Both the position numbers and the translations under genes were made by a program. DNA of 64,000 nucleotides from Curtobacterium sp. MCSS17_007 (GTDB lineage Bacteria > Actinomycetota > Actinomycetes > Actinomycetales > Microbacteriaceae), in contig NZ_CP126257.1 of the NCBI RefSeq assembly GCF_003234175.2, positions 186,001 to 250,000 of the forward strand, written 5' to 3'. The notes under the pieces were generated by a model that had not been told where the DNA came from, made no database searches, and worked only from the letters and a program-made list of their open reading frames with translations. Positions within the stretch are counted from its first letter, which is position 1. Each line of letters opens with the position of its first letter. Shown piece by piece: positions 22,741 through 29,953 of the stretch.

Positions 22741-23457
22741 ATGAGCACCGATCCCGAGCGCCGCCGCAGGAGGGCCGACGTCGTCGGCATCCTCGAGCCG
22801 AACCCGTACCCGCTGGCGACCGTCGCCGTCGCCGTGGGGACCGTCCTCGTGCTAACCGTGATCGGCTTCTTCCTCGGCTCCGTCGACATCGGGCTCGCGA
22901 AGGCGTTCAACACCCTGCACGTGGGCGTGGTCGGGGCCGTCGCCACCGCGGTGTACCACGTCATCAGCCCGGTCCCGGCGATCGCGATCACGTTCGTCGT
23001 CGCGGGGGTGATCTGGTGGCGGGCGCGCGACGTCCGACCGGCGCTGGCCTTCGGGATGACCATCGCGATCACCTGGCTGCCCTCCGCGGTCGTCAAGGAG
23101 ATCGTCCACCGTGCTCGCCCGGACGTCGCCCTGCTGCCGCACCCGTTCCCCGTGCAGCCGGACCCCGGCTACCCCAGTGGGCACACGGTCTACATCACGG
23201 CGTTCGTCATCGCGCTCGTCTGGGTCGTCCGCGAGACCCGGTGGCACCGGACCGCGCGTGCCGCCGGGGTGGTGGCGATCGTGGTCGTCTTCCTCGCGGT
23301 CTCCGTCGACGCCGTGCACTACCCGACGGACGCCGCGGCGTCGATCCTCTGGGCCCTCGCCGTCGCCCCGGCGGCACGGGTGGTCTGGGTGGACTGGATC
23401 ATGCACCGCATCCCGTTCCTGCGGCCGGGCGGCGCGGCCGTCCCGGTCCGGCGCTGA
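22741..23457 (+). CDS. PAP2-family membrane phosphatase
   Basis: A 238-residue protein with about 6 membrane segments. PAP2 signature parts: KEIVHRARP at 119-127 (K-x6-RP), PSGH at 145-148, and SVDAVHYPTD at 188-197 with catalytic His193 and Asp197. The Arg normally following the Ser of the third motif (SR-x5-H-x3-D) is Val here, so phosphate contacts differ from the norm. The family dephosphorylates lipids such as phosphatidate or undecaprenyl diphosphate at the outer membrane face. The start ATG is 22741; it ends 3 bases before the convergent soxR. Confidence 0.85.
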   Translation: MSTDPERRRRRADVVGILEPNPYPLATVAVAVGTVLVLTVIGFFLGSVDIGLAKAFNTLHVGVVGAVATAVYHVISPVPAIAITFVVAGVIWWRARDVRPALAFGMTIAITWLPSAVVKEIVHRARPDVALLPHPFPVQPDPGYPSGHTVYITAFVIALVWVVRETRWHRTARAAGVVAIVVVFLAVSVDAVHYPTDAAASILWALAVAPAARVVWVDWIMHRIPFLRPGGAAVPVRR

Positions 23458-23460
23458 CCG

Positions 23461-24012
23461 TCAGCCGTCGGGTCCCGCGGGGTCGTCCTCGATGGGGAGC
23501 AGCCGACGCGCACCGTGGCCGTCCGCGCCCATCGCGTCGCCGGGGTTGACCACCAGGCACGCGCCCAGCGACACGCAGCCGCAGCCGATGCACTGCGTCA
23601 TCTCCTGCTGGAGCCGTTCGAGCTCGAGCTGACGGGCCCGGAGCCGCGCTCGCCACCGCTCGTTGAGGCGTTCCCAGTCACGCAGCGACGGCATGCGGTC
23701 GGCGGGCAGTGCGGCGAACTGCTCGGCGACCTCGGCGAGCGGGATGCCGAGCCGCTTGGCGACCTGGATGATGGCGATCCGACGCTCGACGTGCCGCGGG
23801 TACAACCGGGTGCCGCCCGTCGTGCGATCGGGGTGGATCAGGCCCTTGCGTTCCCAGAAGTGCAGGGCCGACGCGGCGACGCCCGTGCGCCGGACGACCT
23901 CGCCGATGGAGAGCAGGTCGGTCGGCCTCGGCCGAGGGTCGGTCTGCGTCGGTTCGGCCTCCGCGGGATCGACCGCCACGGGTTCGACCGCCGCTGGCTC
24001 GATCTGGACCAT
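23461..24012 (-). CDS. soxR: SoxR redox-sensing MerR-family regulator
   Basis: A 183-residue MerR-type regulator. The helix-turn-helix LSIGEVVRRTGVAASALHFWERKGLI begins near residue 34 after a 30-residue Pro/Glu-rich extension. The redox cluster motif CIGCGCVSLGAC gives Cys141, Cys144, Cys146 and Cys152 for a [2Fe-2S] centre, diagnostic of SoxR. It senses redox-cycling drugs and activates its targets. Actinobacterial SoxR usually controls efflux and oxidoreductase genes, and the divergent MFS gene at 24189 is an obvious candidate target. Start ATG 24012; the extension may not be translated if a later start is used. Confidence 0.92.
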   Translation of the reverse strand: MVQIEPAAVEPVAVDPAEAEPTQTDPRPRPTDLLSIGEVVRRTGVAASALHFWERKGLIHPDRTTGGTRLYPRHVERRIAIIQVAKRLGIPLAEVAEQFAALPADRMPSLRDWERLNERWRARLRARQLELERLQQEMTQCIGCGCVSLGACLVVNPGDAMGADGHGARRLLPIEDDPAGPDG

Positions 24013-24065
24013 GGTCGAGATCCTACGGCCGGGCCGGGTGCTCCCGTGTGCCGTCCGGCCACCCC

Positions 24066-24188
24066 TGCTACACTGGCGGGCAACATATCAAGCAGTGTGT
24101 AACTACCGGCCGTCGGCACCCGACGGACAACGGCGGCACCCGATGGGCCCGCTGCCCGATCAGGCCGGGCCCCAGAAGGCACACCCCC
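24066..24188 (+). promoter_or_regulatory. Promoter and structured 5' leader of the MFS pump gene
   Basis: An extended -10 (TGC-TACACT, 24066-24074) is crossed by an inverted repeat ACACTG (24070-24075) / CAGTGT (24093-24098), a possible operator. The about 105-base leader then forms hairpin 1 (CCGTCGG-CAC-CCGACGG, 24110-24126) and hairpin 2 (GGGCCCG 24145-24151 with CGGGCCC 24166-24172). Hairpin 2 ends one base before the ribosome site AGAAGG (24174-24179), so its folding could limit translation. This could be an attenuator; no known riboswitch class was recognised. Confidence 0.5.
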
Positions 24189-25427
24189 ATGCTCCAACCA
24201 CGACGCTCCGACGCGTCCCTCGTCTCCCTCGCCGGTCGCTGGTACTTCCCGATCGCGTTCGTCGCCCGTCTCCCCTTCGCGATGATGGTCGTCGGCGTCC
24301 TGACGCTCGTCGTCGCCTCCCGTGACTCCGTCGCCCTCGGCGGCATCAACTCCGCGTTCGTCGGCATCGGGTCGGCGCTGTTCGGGCCCCTCGTGGGTGC
24401 CGCCGCCGACCGGTTCGGCCAGCGCGCCGTGCTCGTCCCCGTCGGGCTCGCGAACGCCGTGCTGCTCGGTGTCCTGCCACTCGTCGTCGCGAGCACCGCA
24501 CCCGACCTCGCGGTCCTCGCGATGTCGTTCTGCATCGGTGCCACGGCACCGCAGGTCGCGCCGATGTCCCGCACGCGACTCGTCGCGATCGTCCGACAGC
24601 GCATGTCGCCGGCCCGACGCGACAAGGTGTTCAGCGGGACCATGGCGTACGAGTCCGCCGCCGACGAGACCGTCTTCATCGTCGGTCCGTTCCTGGTCGG
24701 CCTGCTCGCCAGTGCGATCGCCCCGTGGGTCGCCGTCGCCGGTGCGTCCGCGCTGACCTTCGTGTTCGTCACCGCGTTCGCCCTGCACCCGACCGGTGCG
24801 CTCGTCGTCGGCGGTCCCGCGCAGGAGACCCGTGCGCCGGCCCGACAGCTCCTCCGCCCGCGCCTGCTCGTCGTGGTCGCGGGCATCCTCGGCATCGGCC
24901 TGTTCTTCGGGTCGACGCTGACCTCGTTGACGGCCTTCATGGAGCAGCACGGCGAGCCGTCCCAGGCCGGCCTCCTCTACGGCGTGATGGGGATCGGCTC
25001 CGCGGCCCTCGCCCTCGGGTCGGCCGCGTTCCCGCAGCGCTTCGGGGTCGCCTGGCGGTGGCTCGTGTTCGGTGTCGTGCTGCTCGGCGGCGCGCTCGCC
25101 TTCAGCCGGGCGGACTCGGTCGTGGCGGTCGCGCTCGTGCTCGGCGTGATGGGCATCGGCATCGGCCCGACCCTGGTCGCGCAGTACAGCCTCGGGTCGG
25201 ACCGCTCGCCGGTCGGCCGCTCGGCGACGACCATGACGATCCTCGGCTCGGCGGTCATCGTCGGGCAGTCGATCGCGTCCGCCGTCGTCGGCGAGGTCGC
25301 CGAGCGTGCCGGCGCCGACACGGCGATGCTGTTCCCGGCGTTCGCCGCGGCGCTGGTGGTCGTCGCGGCCGTGGCCGACCTGCTGTTGGCTCGCCGCGGC
25401 ACCGCGCAGGCGGCCGCGTCCGTCTGA
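24189..25427 (+). CDS. MFS transporter (12-TM, probable drug exporter)
   Basis: A 412-residue protein with 12 hydrophobic segments. The TM2-3 loop GAAADRFGQRAVL is motif A of the major facilitator superfamily (GxxxDRxGxRxxL). The family exports drugs or small metabolites by proton antiport; this variant resembles the many uncharacterised actinobacterial MFS pumps. Start ATG 24189, 9 bases after AGAAGG; the frame remains open upstream but that part forms the structured leader. Divergent from soxR, with its promoter in the shared gap, so redox or drug control by SoxR is plausible. Confidence 0.85.
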   Translation: MLQPRRSDASLVSLAGRWYFPIAFVARLPFAMMVVGVLTLVVASRDSVALGGINSAFVGIGSALFGPLVGAAADRFGQRAVLVPVGLANAVLLGVLPLVVASTAPDLAVLAMSFCIGATAPQVAPMSRTRLVAIVRQRMSPARRDKVFSGTMAYESAADETVFIVGPFLVGLLASAIAPWVAVAGASALTFVFVTAFALHPTGALVVGGPAQETRAPARQLLRPRLLVVVAGILGIGLFFGSTLTSLTAFMEQHGEPSQAGLLYGVMGIGSAALALGSAAFPQRFGVAWRWLVFGVVLLGGALAFSRADSVVAVALVLGVMGIGIGPTLVAQYSLGSDRSPVGRSATTMTILGSAVIVGQSIASAVVGEVAERAGADTAMLFPAFAAALVVVAAVADLLLARRGTAQAAASV

Positions 25428-25470
25428 GCCGACCGGTCTCGCGACGACGGGACGGTGCAGGCTGGTCGGC

Positions 25471-26508
25471 ATGCGCATCCTCGTCCTCGGCGGTACCGCC
25501 TGGCTCGGTCGGACGTTCGTGCAGCAGGCGCTCGCCGCCGGCCACGACGTCGTCTGCGCCGCGCGCGGGTCCGGCGTCCCCGACGGCGCCCGCTCACTCG
25601 TCGTCGACCGTGACGACGAGGGAGCACTCACCGACGTCGCCGCCGAGCACTGGGACGCGGTCCTCGACGTCTCGCGGACGCCGGAGCACGTCCGGCGTGC
25701 CGCCCGTGACCTCGGACGGGCGACCGACCGCTTCCTCCTCGTGTCGACGGTGAGCGTCTACGCGTCGCACGCCGGACGCCAGGCAGCGGAGGACGCCCCC
25801 GTGCTCGCGCCGTCCGACGACCCGGCCGAGTACGGCGCCGCGAAGGTCGCCTGCGAGCACGCGGTCCTCGACGCCGTCGGGCCGGAGCGTGCCGTACTCG
25901 CCCGCGCCGGGTTGATCGGCGGTCCGGGCGACCACACCGGTCGCAGCGGCCACTGGCCGTGGCGCTTCGCCCGCGCGGCGGAGACCGGTGGCGCGGTGCT
26001 CGTCCCCGCGGCGGACGACGGGTCGCCGTCGACGCACCCGACCTCCGTCGTCGACGTCCGAGACCTCGCCGCGTGGCTCCTCCGGCAGGCCACCGCACGG
26101 GACGCGGCCGCGGCCAGCGGACCGGTGAACGTGACGGGGGAGGCGGTGCCGCTCGGAGCGCTCCTCGCGACGGCACGCGCGGTCGCCCTGCGGGCCACGA
26201 CCGCGGAGCACACCGCGCAGGACGGCGTCCCGACGGTACCGGTGTCGGACGCGTGGCTCGCCGAGCACGACGTCGCCCCGTGGTCCGGACCCCGGTCGCT
26301 CCCGCTCTGGCTGCCGGACGCGGACTGGCAGGGCCTGTCCGACCGGTCGAACGCCAGGGCGCGTGCCACCGGACTCACGCTCCGTCCGCTCGCCGAGACG
26401 CTCGCGGACACCCTGCGCTGGGAGGCCGGACGACCGGAGCACCCGCACGGCGCCGGCCTGACCGACGTCGAGCACGACGCGCTCGTGTCGGCGGCCCGGC
26501 GGCGCTGA
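25471..26508 (+). CDS. NAD-dependent epimerase/dehydratase-like protein
   Basis: A 345-residue extended-SDR protein. Rossmann motif LVLGGTAWLGRTF at 4-16; STVSVYA (about 90) and EYGAAKVACE (about 125) supply Ser and a Tyr-x3-Lys pair (YGAAK). The C-terminal part includes THPTSVVDVRDLAAWLL, the family's substrate-side segment. Related actinobacterial proteins are annotated as reductases or mRNA-binding-like epimerases; the substrate is unknown. Start ATG 25471; 43 bases after the MFS gene, so possibly co-transcribed with it. It ends 30 bases from the convergent mrp operon. Confidence 0.8.
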   Translation: MRILVLGGTAWLGRTFVQQALAAGHDVVCAARGSGVPDGARSLVVDRDDEGALTDVAAEHWDAVLDVSRTPEHVRRAARDLGRATDRFLLVSTVSVYASHAGRQAAEDAPVLAPSDDPAEYGAAKVACEHAVLDAVGPERAVLARAGLIGGPGDHTGRSGHWPWRFARAAETGGAVLVPAADDGSPSTHPTSVVDVRDLAAWLLRQATARDAAAASGPVNVTGEAVPLGALLATARAVALRATTAEHTAQDGVPTVPVSDAWLAEHDVAPWSGPRSLPLWLPDADWQGLSDRSNARARATGLTLRPLAETLADTLRWEAGRPEHPHGAGLTDVEHDALVSAARRR

Positions 26509-26538
26509 GCCCCGGCCGAGACCGCGCCCGCGCGGCGC

Positions 26539-26895
26539 TCAGTCCTCCGTGTCGTCCACCAGCAGGTCCTCGTGCCGGTAGTCGTTCGACCGCAGCCCCG
26601 CCCGCGCGATCATGTGCGTCGAGACCGGCACCAGGAACAGCTGGAACACCAGGATCGGCACGGCGACCCAGAACGCGGTCCACGTCCACACCGCCACGAC
26701 CAGTGCCGCGAGTGCGAGCGCCAGGCCGAGCACCTGCGGCTTCGCCATGGCGTGCAGGCGGACGAGCGGGTCGGGGAAGCGCACGATCCCGATCGCCGCG
26801 CCGAGCGACAGCGCGGCACTGACCAGGAGCAGCGCCAGGGCGATCCACGCGCGGACGCCGGCGCCCTCGACGAAGGACTCGAGGATCTCGATCAC
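26539..26895 (-). CDS. mrpG: Mrp Na+/H+ antiporter subunit G
   Basis: A 118-residue protein with three membrane segments and the MrpG/MnhG core GIVRFPDPLVRLHAMAKPQVLGLAL. Last gene of the mrp operon, overlapping mrpF by 4 bases. It is a small essential subunit of the hetero-oligomeric antiporter that exports Na+ (or K+) in exchange for H+. Confidence 0.93.
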   Translation of the reverse strand: MIEILESFVEGAGVRAWIALALLLVSAALSLGAAIGIVRFPDPLVRLHAMAKPQVLGLALALAALVVAVWTWTAFWVAVPILVFQLFLVPVSTHMIARAGLRSNDYRHEDLLVDDTED

Positions 26896-27233
26896 GAACG
26901 TTCCTCCTCGACGGCGTGCTCCGGGGTCGTGGCGTCACGGCCCTCGTCCGACGGGTCGGACGACGGGGTGACGATCCGGGCGACCGCGATCGTCGCGAAC
27001 ACGCTCGTCGCCGCGATCACCACGAGCACGGGCACCCCGGTCAGGTCCTGCCGGACGACCATCGCGGCCGCGATCACGACGAGGGCCGTGGTCAGCACCA
27101 TGTCGGAGCCGATCATGCGGTCGAGGATCGTCGGGCCCCGCACGATCCGACCGACGGCGAGGGCGAGCGTGGTCCCGAGCAACGCGAGGACGAGCACGAT
27201 CCCGATCGCCATCACGACCACCGCGGCGCTCAC
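26892..27233 (-). CDS. mrpF: Mrp Na+/H+ antiporter subunit F
   Basis: A 113-residue protein with three membrane segments and the MrpF signature RIVRGPTILDRMIGSDMV. A hydrophilic acidic tail of about 30 residues (SSDPSDEGRDATTPEHAVEEE) is longer than usual. GTG start overlaps mrpE by 4 bases and its stop overlaps mrpG by 4, giving strict translational coupling. Confidence 0.93.
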   Translation of the reverse strand: MSAAVVVMAIGIVLVLALLGTTLALAVGRIVRGPTILDRMIGSDMVLTTALVVIAAAMVVRQDLTGVPVLVVIAATSVFATIAVARIVTPSSDPSDEGRDATTPEHAVEEERS

Positions 27234-27811
27234 CGGACCACCTCCGGCAGCGGCTCGGACAGCTCAGAGACGTCCTGTGCCGAGCCGACGGCTCGGATGA
27301 CGAGCGCCTCGATGCGGTGCGCCTCGCGGGCGGCGTCCTCGACCTGCTCGATGCGCTCGGTGTCGAGCACGTGCAGCAGCAGCCGGCGGCGCGGCAGGTC
27401 GACGTCCGCCACGTAGGAACCGGGAACGAGGGAGATCGCCAGGGTGGCGAGGGTGAAGGTCATCTCGGACGTGGTGTGCATCTGCACGAGCACGATCGAG
27501 CTGCGCCGGACGCCACGGGGCCGCACGGCGACCCACGCCACCCGGAACGAGGCAGCGACCACGAGCCCCGCCCACACCACCAGGAACCACAGCAGTCGCG
27601 GCACCGACAGCCGCTTGGACAGGGGGACCGGCGGCAGCGGCAGGAGCTGCGTCACCAGGAGCGCGACGACCACGCCGCAGAGCAGGGTGAGCGGGGTCCA
27701 CGACCCCCACAGGAGTGCCCACAGCACGGTCAGGCCGACGGCCAGCGGGACGTCGTACCGCCATGCGAGGGCTATCCGGCGGGCGTTCGAGATGCGGCGG
27801 GTGTCACTCAA
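27230..27811 (-). CDS. mrpE: Mrp Na+/H+ antiporter subunit E
   Basis: A 193-residue protein. Two or three membrane segments near the N-terminus are followed by the cytoplasmic MrpE domain (FRVAWVAVRPRGVRRSSIVLVQMHTTSEMTFTL). MrpE supports assembly of the complex. It overlaps mrpD by 8 bases and mrpF by 4. Confidence 0.92.
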   Translation of the reverse strand: MSDTRRISNARRIALAWRYDVPLAVGLTVLWALLWGSWTPLTLLCGVVVALLVTQLLPLPPVPLSKRLSVPRLLWFLVVWAGLVVAASFRVAWVAVRPRGVRRSSIVLVQMHTTSEMTFTLATLAISLVPGSYVADVDLPRRRLLLHVLDTERIEQVEDAAREAHRIEALVIRAVGSAQDVSELSEPLPEVVR

Positions 27812-29498
27812 CGGTGCCTCCCAGGACGGCCTGCACGTAGCGGTCGGGCGACTCCAGCGACTCCGCGGCGCGGGTCGCGTAGCCGTAGAGCGGTCCGGCG
27901 ACGACGGTCAGGGCGACCGATCCGAGCACCGCGACGGTCGTGACGGCGACGAGCATCCGGGGCAGCCGCGGACGCTCCGGCGCCTCGCCGACCGTGGCGG
28001 TCGAGCCGGTGGCCGGACGGGAGGCGCTGCTCGCGTGCGCCTCGTCGGTCACGGTGGTGGAGCCTCCCGGGTGGTAGGCCTCGCCCGTCTCCTCGGACAC
28101 GGTCAGGGGCGCCGGTTCCGGCGACCGCAGGTCCGCGTGCGGCTCCGCGGTGGTGGCGTGCGGTGCGGCTGCCTCGGCAGCCGGACGCGGCCGCCAGAAG
28201 GCCGCGTCCCAGACGCGCATCAGCGCGTACAGGGTCAGGAGGCTCGTGACCACCCCGGCACCGACGGTCCCCCACGCCATCGGTGACCCGTCGATCGCCG
28301 CGGCGCGGAACAGGCCGAGCTTGCCGATGAAGCCGGAGAACGGCGGGATCCCGCCCAGGTTGAAGGCCGGCACCAGGTAGAGCGCGGCCAGCAGCGGCGC
28401 CGCCTTCAGCAGCCCACCGAGCGATCGGGTCGAGGTGGTCCCGCCGACCCGTTCCATCACGCCCGAGACCAGGAAGAGGGTGGTCTGCACGACGATGTGG
28501 TGCACCGTGTAGAAGACCGCGGCGGCGGTGCCGACGACGGACCCGAGCCCGACGCCCATCACCATGAAGCCGATGTGGCTGATGAGCGTGAAGGACAGCA
28601 GTCGCTTCACGTCCGTCTGCGACACCGCGCCGAGCACCCCGACGATCATCGTGAGCACCGCCACGACGAGCAGGATCGTGTTGAGCTGCGGCCGGGGGAA
28701 GATGATCGTCTCGAGGCGGATGATCGCGTAGATGCCGACCTTCGTGAGCAGGCCCGCGAAGACCGCGGTGACGGGCGCGGGGGCGGTCGGGTACGAGTCG
28801 GGCAGCCAGAACGCCAGGGGGAAGACGGCCGCCTTGATGCCGAACGCGATGAGCAGCATGGTGTGCAGGAGCAGCTGCACGTGTTCGGGCAGCCCGGCCA
28901 CGCGCTCGGAGATCTGCGCGATGTTGACGGTGCCGGTCGCGCCGTAGACGAGCCCGATCGACGCGAGGAAGAGCGCCGACGCGATGAGGCTCGTGATGAT
29001 GTACGTCGTGCCGGCGCGGACGCGCTGCTCGCTGCCACCGAGGGTGATGAGCACGTAGCTCGCCACGAGCAGCATCTCGAACGCGACGTAGAGGTTGAAG
29101 AGGTCGCCGGCCATGAAGGCGTCGAGCACGCCGGCCGCGAGCACCAGGTAGGTCGGGTAGAAGATCGTGACCGGGGCGTCCTCGTCGTCGGCGGCCAGCC
29201 CCTGGCCGATCGAGAAGAGCAGGACGAGCAGGAGCACGCTCGCGCTCACGGTCAGGAGCAGGGCGCTCAGCCGGTCGACCACGAGCGAGATGCCGTACGG
29301 GGCCTGCCAGCCGCCGACCTGGACCACGAACGTGCCGTGCTGGTCGACGAGCACCATGAGGGTGCCGGCCACGACGACGGCGATCGCGAGGACCGCCACG
29401 GTGATCGCGCGCTGCAACTCCTGGTGTCGCAGCAGTCCGAGCGCGACGGCGGCTCCGAGCAGCGGGACGAGGACGAGCAGGGGGACGAGCCAGGTCAT
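27804..29498 (-). CDS. mrpD: Mrp Na+/H+ antiporter subunit D
   Basis: A 564-residue protein homologous to the NuoN/NuoM proton channels, with about 14 membrane segments. Key polar residues are present: Glu in AFEMLLVASYVLITLGG, Lys in the IAFGIKAAVFPLAFWLPDSYPTAPAPV segment and Lys in GLLTKVGIYAIIR. A 70-residue hydrophilic insert (about 450-520) between the last membrane segments is rich in Ala, Glu, Thr and Ser and unusual for MrpD. Part of it is written by the GACGGGAGGC/GCCTCCCG sequence seen in the intergenic hairpins. It overlaps mrpC by 4 bases. Confidence 0.93.
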   Translation of the reverse strand: MTWLVPLLVLVPLLGAAVALGLLRHQELQRAITVAVLAIAVVVAGTLMVLVDQHGTFVVQVGGWQAPYGISLVVDRLSALLLTVSASVLLLVLLFSIGQGLAADDEDAPVTIFYPTYLVLAAGVLDAFMAGDLFNLYVAFEMLLVASYVLITLGGSEQRVRAGTTYIITSLIASALFLASIGLVYGATGTVNIAQISERVAGLPEHVQLLLHTMLLIAFGIKAAVFPLAFWLPDSYPTAPAPVTAVFAGLLTKVGIYAIIRLETIIFPRPQLNTILLVVAVLTMIVGVLGAVSQTDVKRLLSFTLISHIGFMVMGVGLGSVVGTAAAVFYTVHHIVVQTTLFLVSGVMERVGGTTSTRSLGGLLKAAPLLAALYLVPAFNLGGIPPFSGFIGKLGLFRAAAIDGSPMAWGTVGAGVVTSLLTLYALMRVWDAAFWRPRPAAEAAAPHATTAEPHADLRSPEPAPLTVSEETGEAYHPGGSTTVTDEAHASSASRPATGSTATVGEAPERPRLPRMLVAVTTVAVLGSVALTVVAGPLYGYATRAAESLESPDRYVQAVLGGTVE

Positions 29499-29953
29499 CG
29501 GGTTGCCTCCTGGTCCGGCCGCGGGGCGCGCTCGTGGGGATCGTCGGCGTCCTCCGGGGCCTTCGGGTCGAAGTCGGCCTCGGGGTCCGCGTCGTCGTCG
29601 TCCTCGCGGTCGCGGCCGATCGCGGCGTCGGCTTCGTCGACCTCGACCTCGTCGGCGCGGGACAGCTTCCACGACCGGTGGATGAGCGCGAGCAGGAAGG
29701 CGCTCACGGCGAAGGTGATCACGATCGCGGTCAGGGCGAAGGCCTGCGGCAGCGGGTCGGTGATGCCCTCGGCGGACCCACCGATCGGCGGGTCGCCCGC
29801 GGCGCCGGACATGATGAGCAGGAGCAGGTTGAGCGCGTTCCCGAGCAGCAGGAAGCCGAGCAGCATGCGGGTGAGCGATCGTTCGAGCAGCAGGTAGACA
29901 CCGCACGAGAACAGGACCGCCATCGCGATGACGAGGACCAGGGTGATGGTCAT
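29495..29953 (-). CDS. mrpC: Mrp Na+/H+ antiporter subunit C
   Basis: A 152-residue NuoK-like protein with three membrane segments: VLVIAMAVLFSCGVYLLLE, MLLGFLLLGNALNLLLLI and a third containing DPLPQAFALTAIVITFAVSAF, the MrpC/NuoK signature. The last 45 residues are a very acidic tail (DEVEVDEADA, DREDDDDADPEADFD). The start ATG overlaps the mrpA stop by 4 bases. Confidence 0.93.
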   Translation of the reverse strand: MTITLVLVIAMAVLFSCGVYLLLERSLTRMLLGFLLLGNALNLLLLIMSGAAGDPPIGGSAEGITDPLPQAFALTAIVITFAVSAFLLALIHRSWKLSRADEVEVDEADAAIGRDREDDDDADPEADFDPKAPEDADDPHERAPRPDQEATR

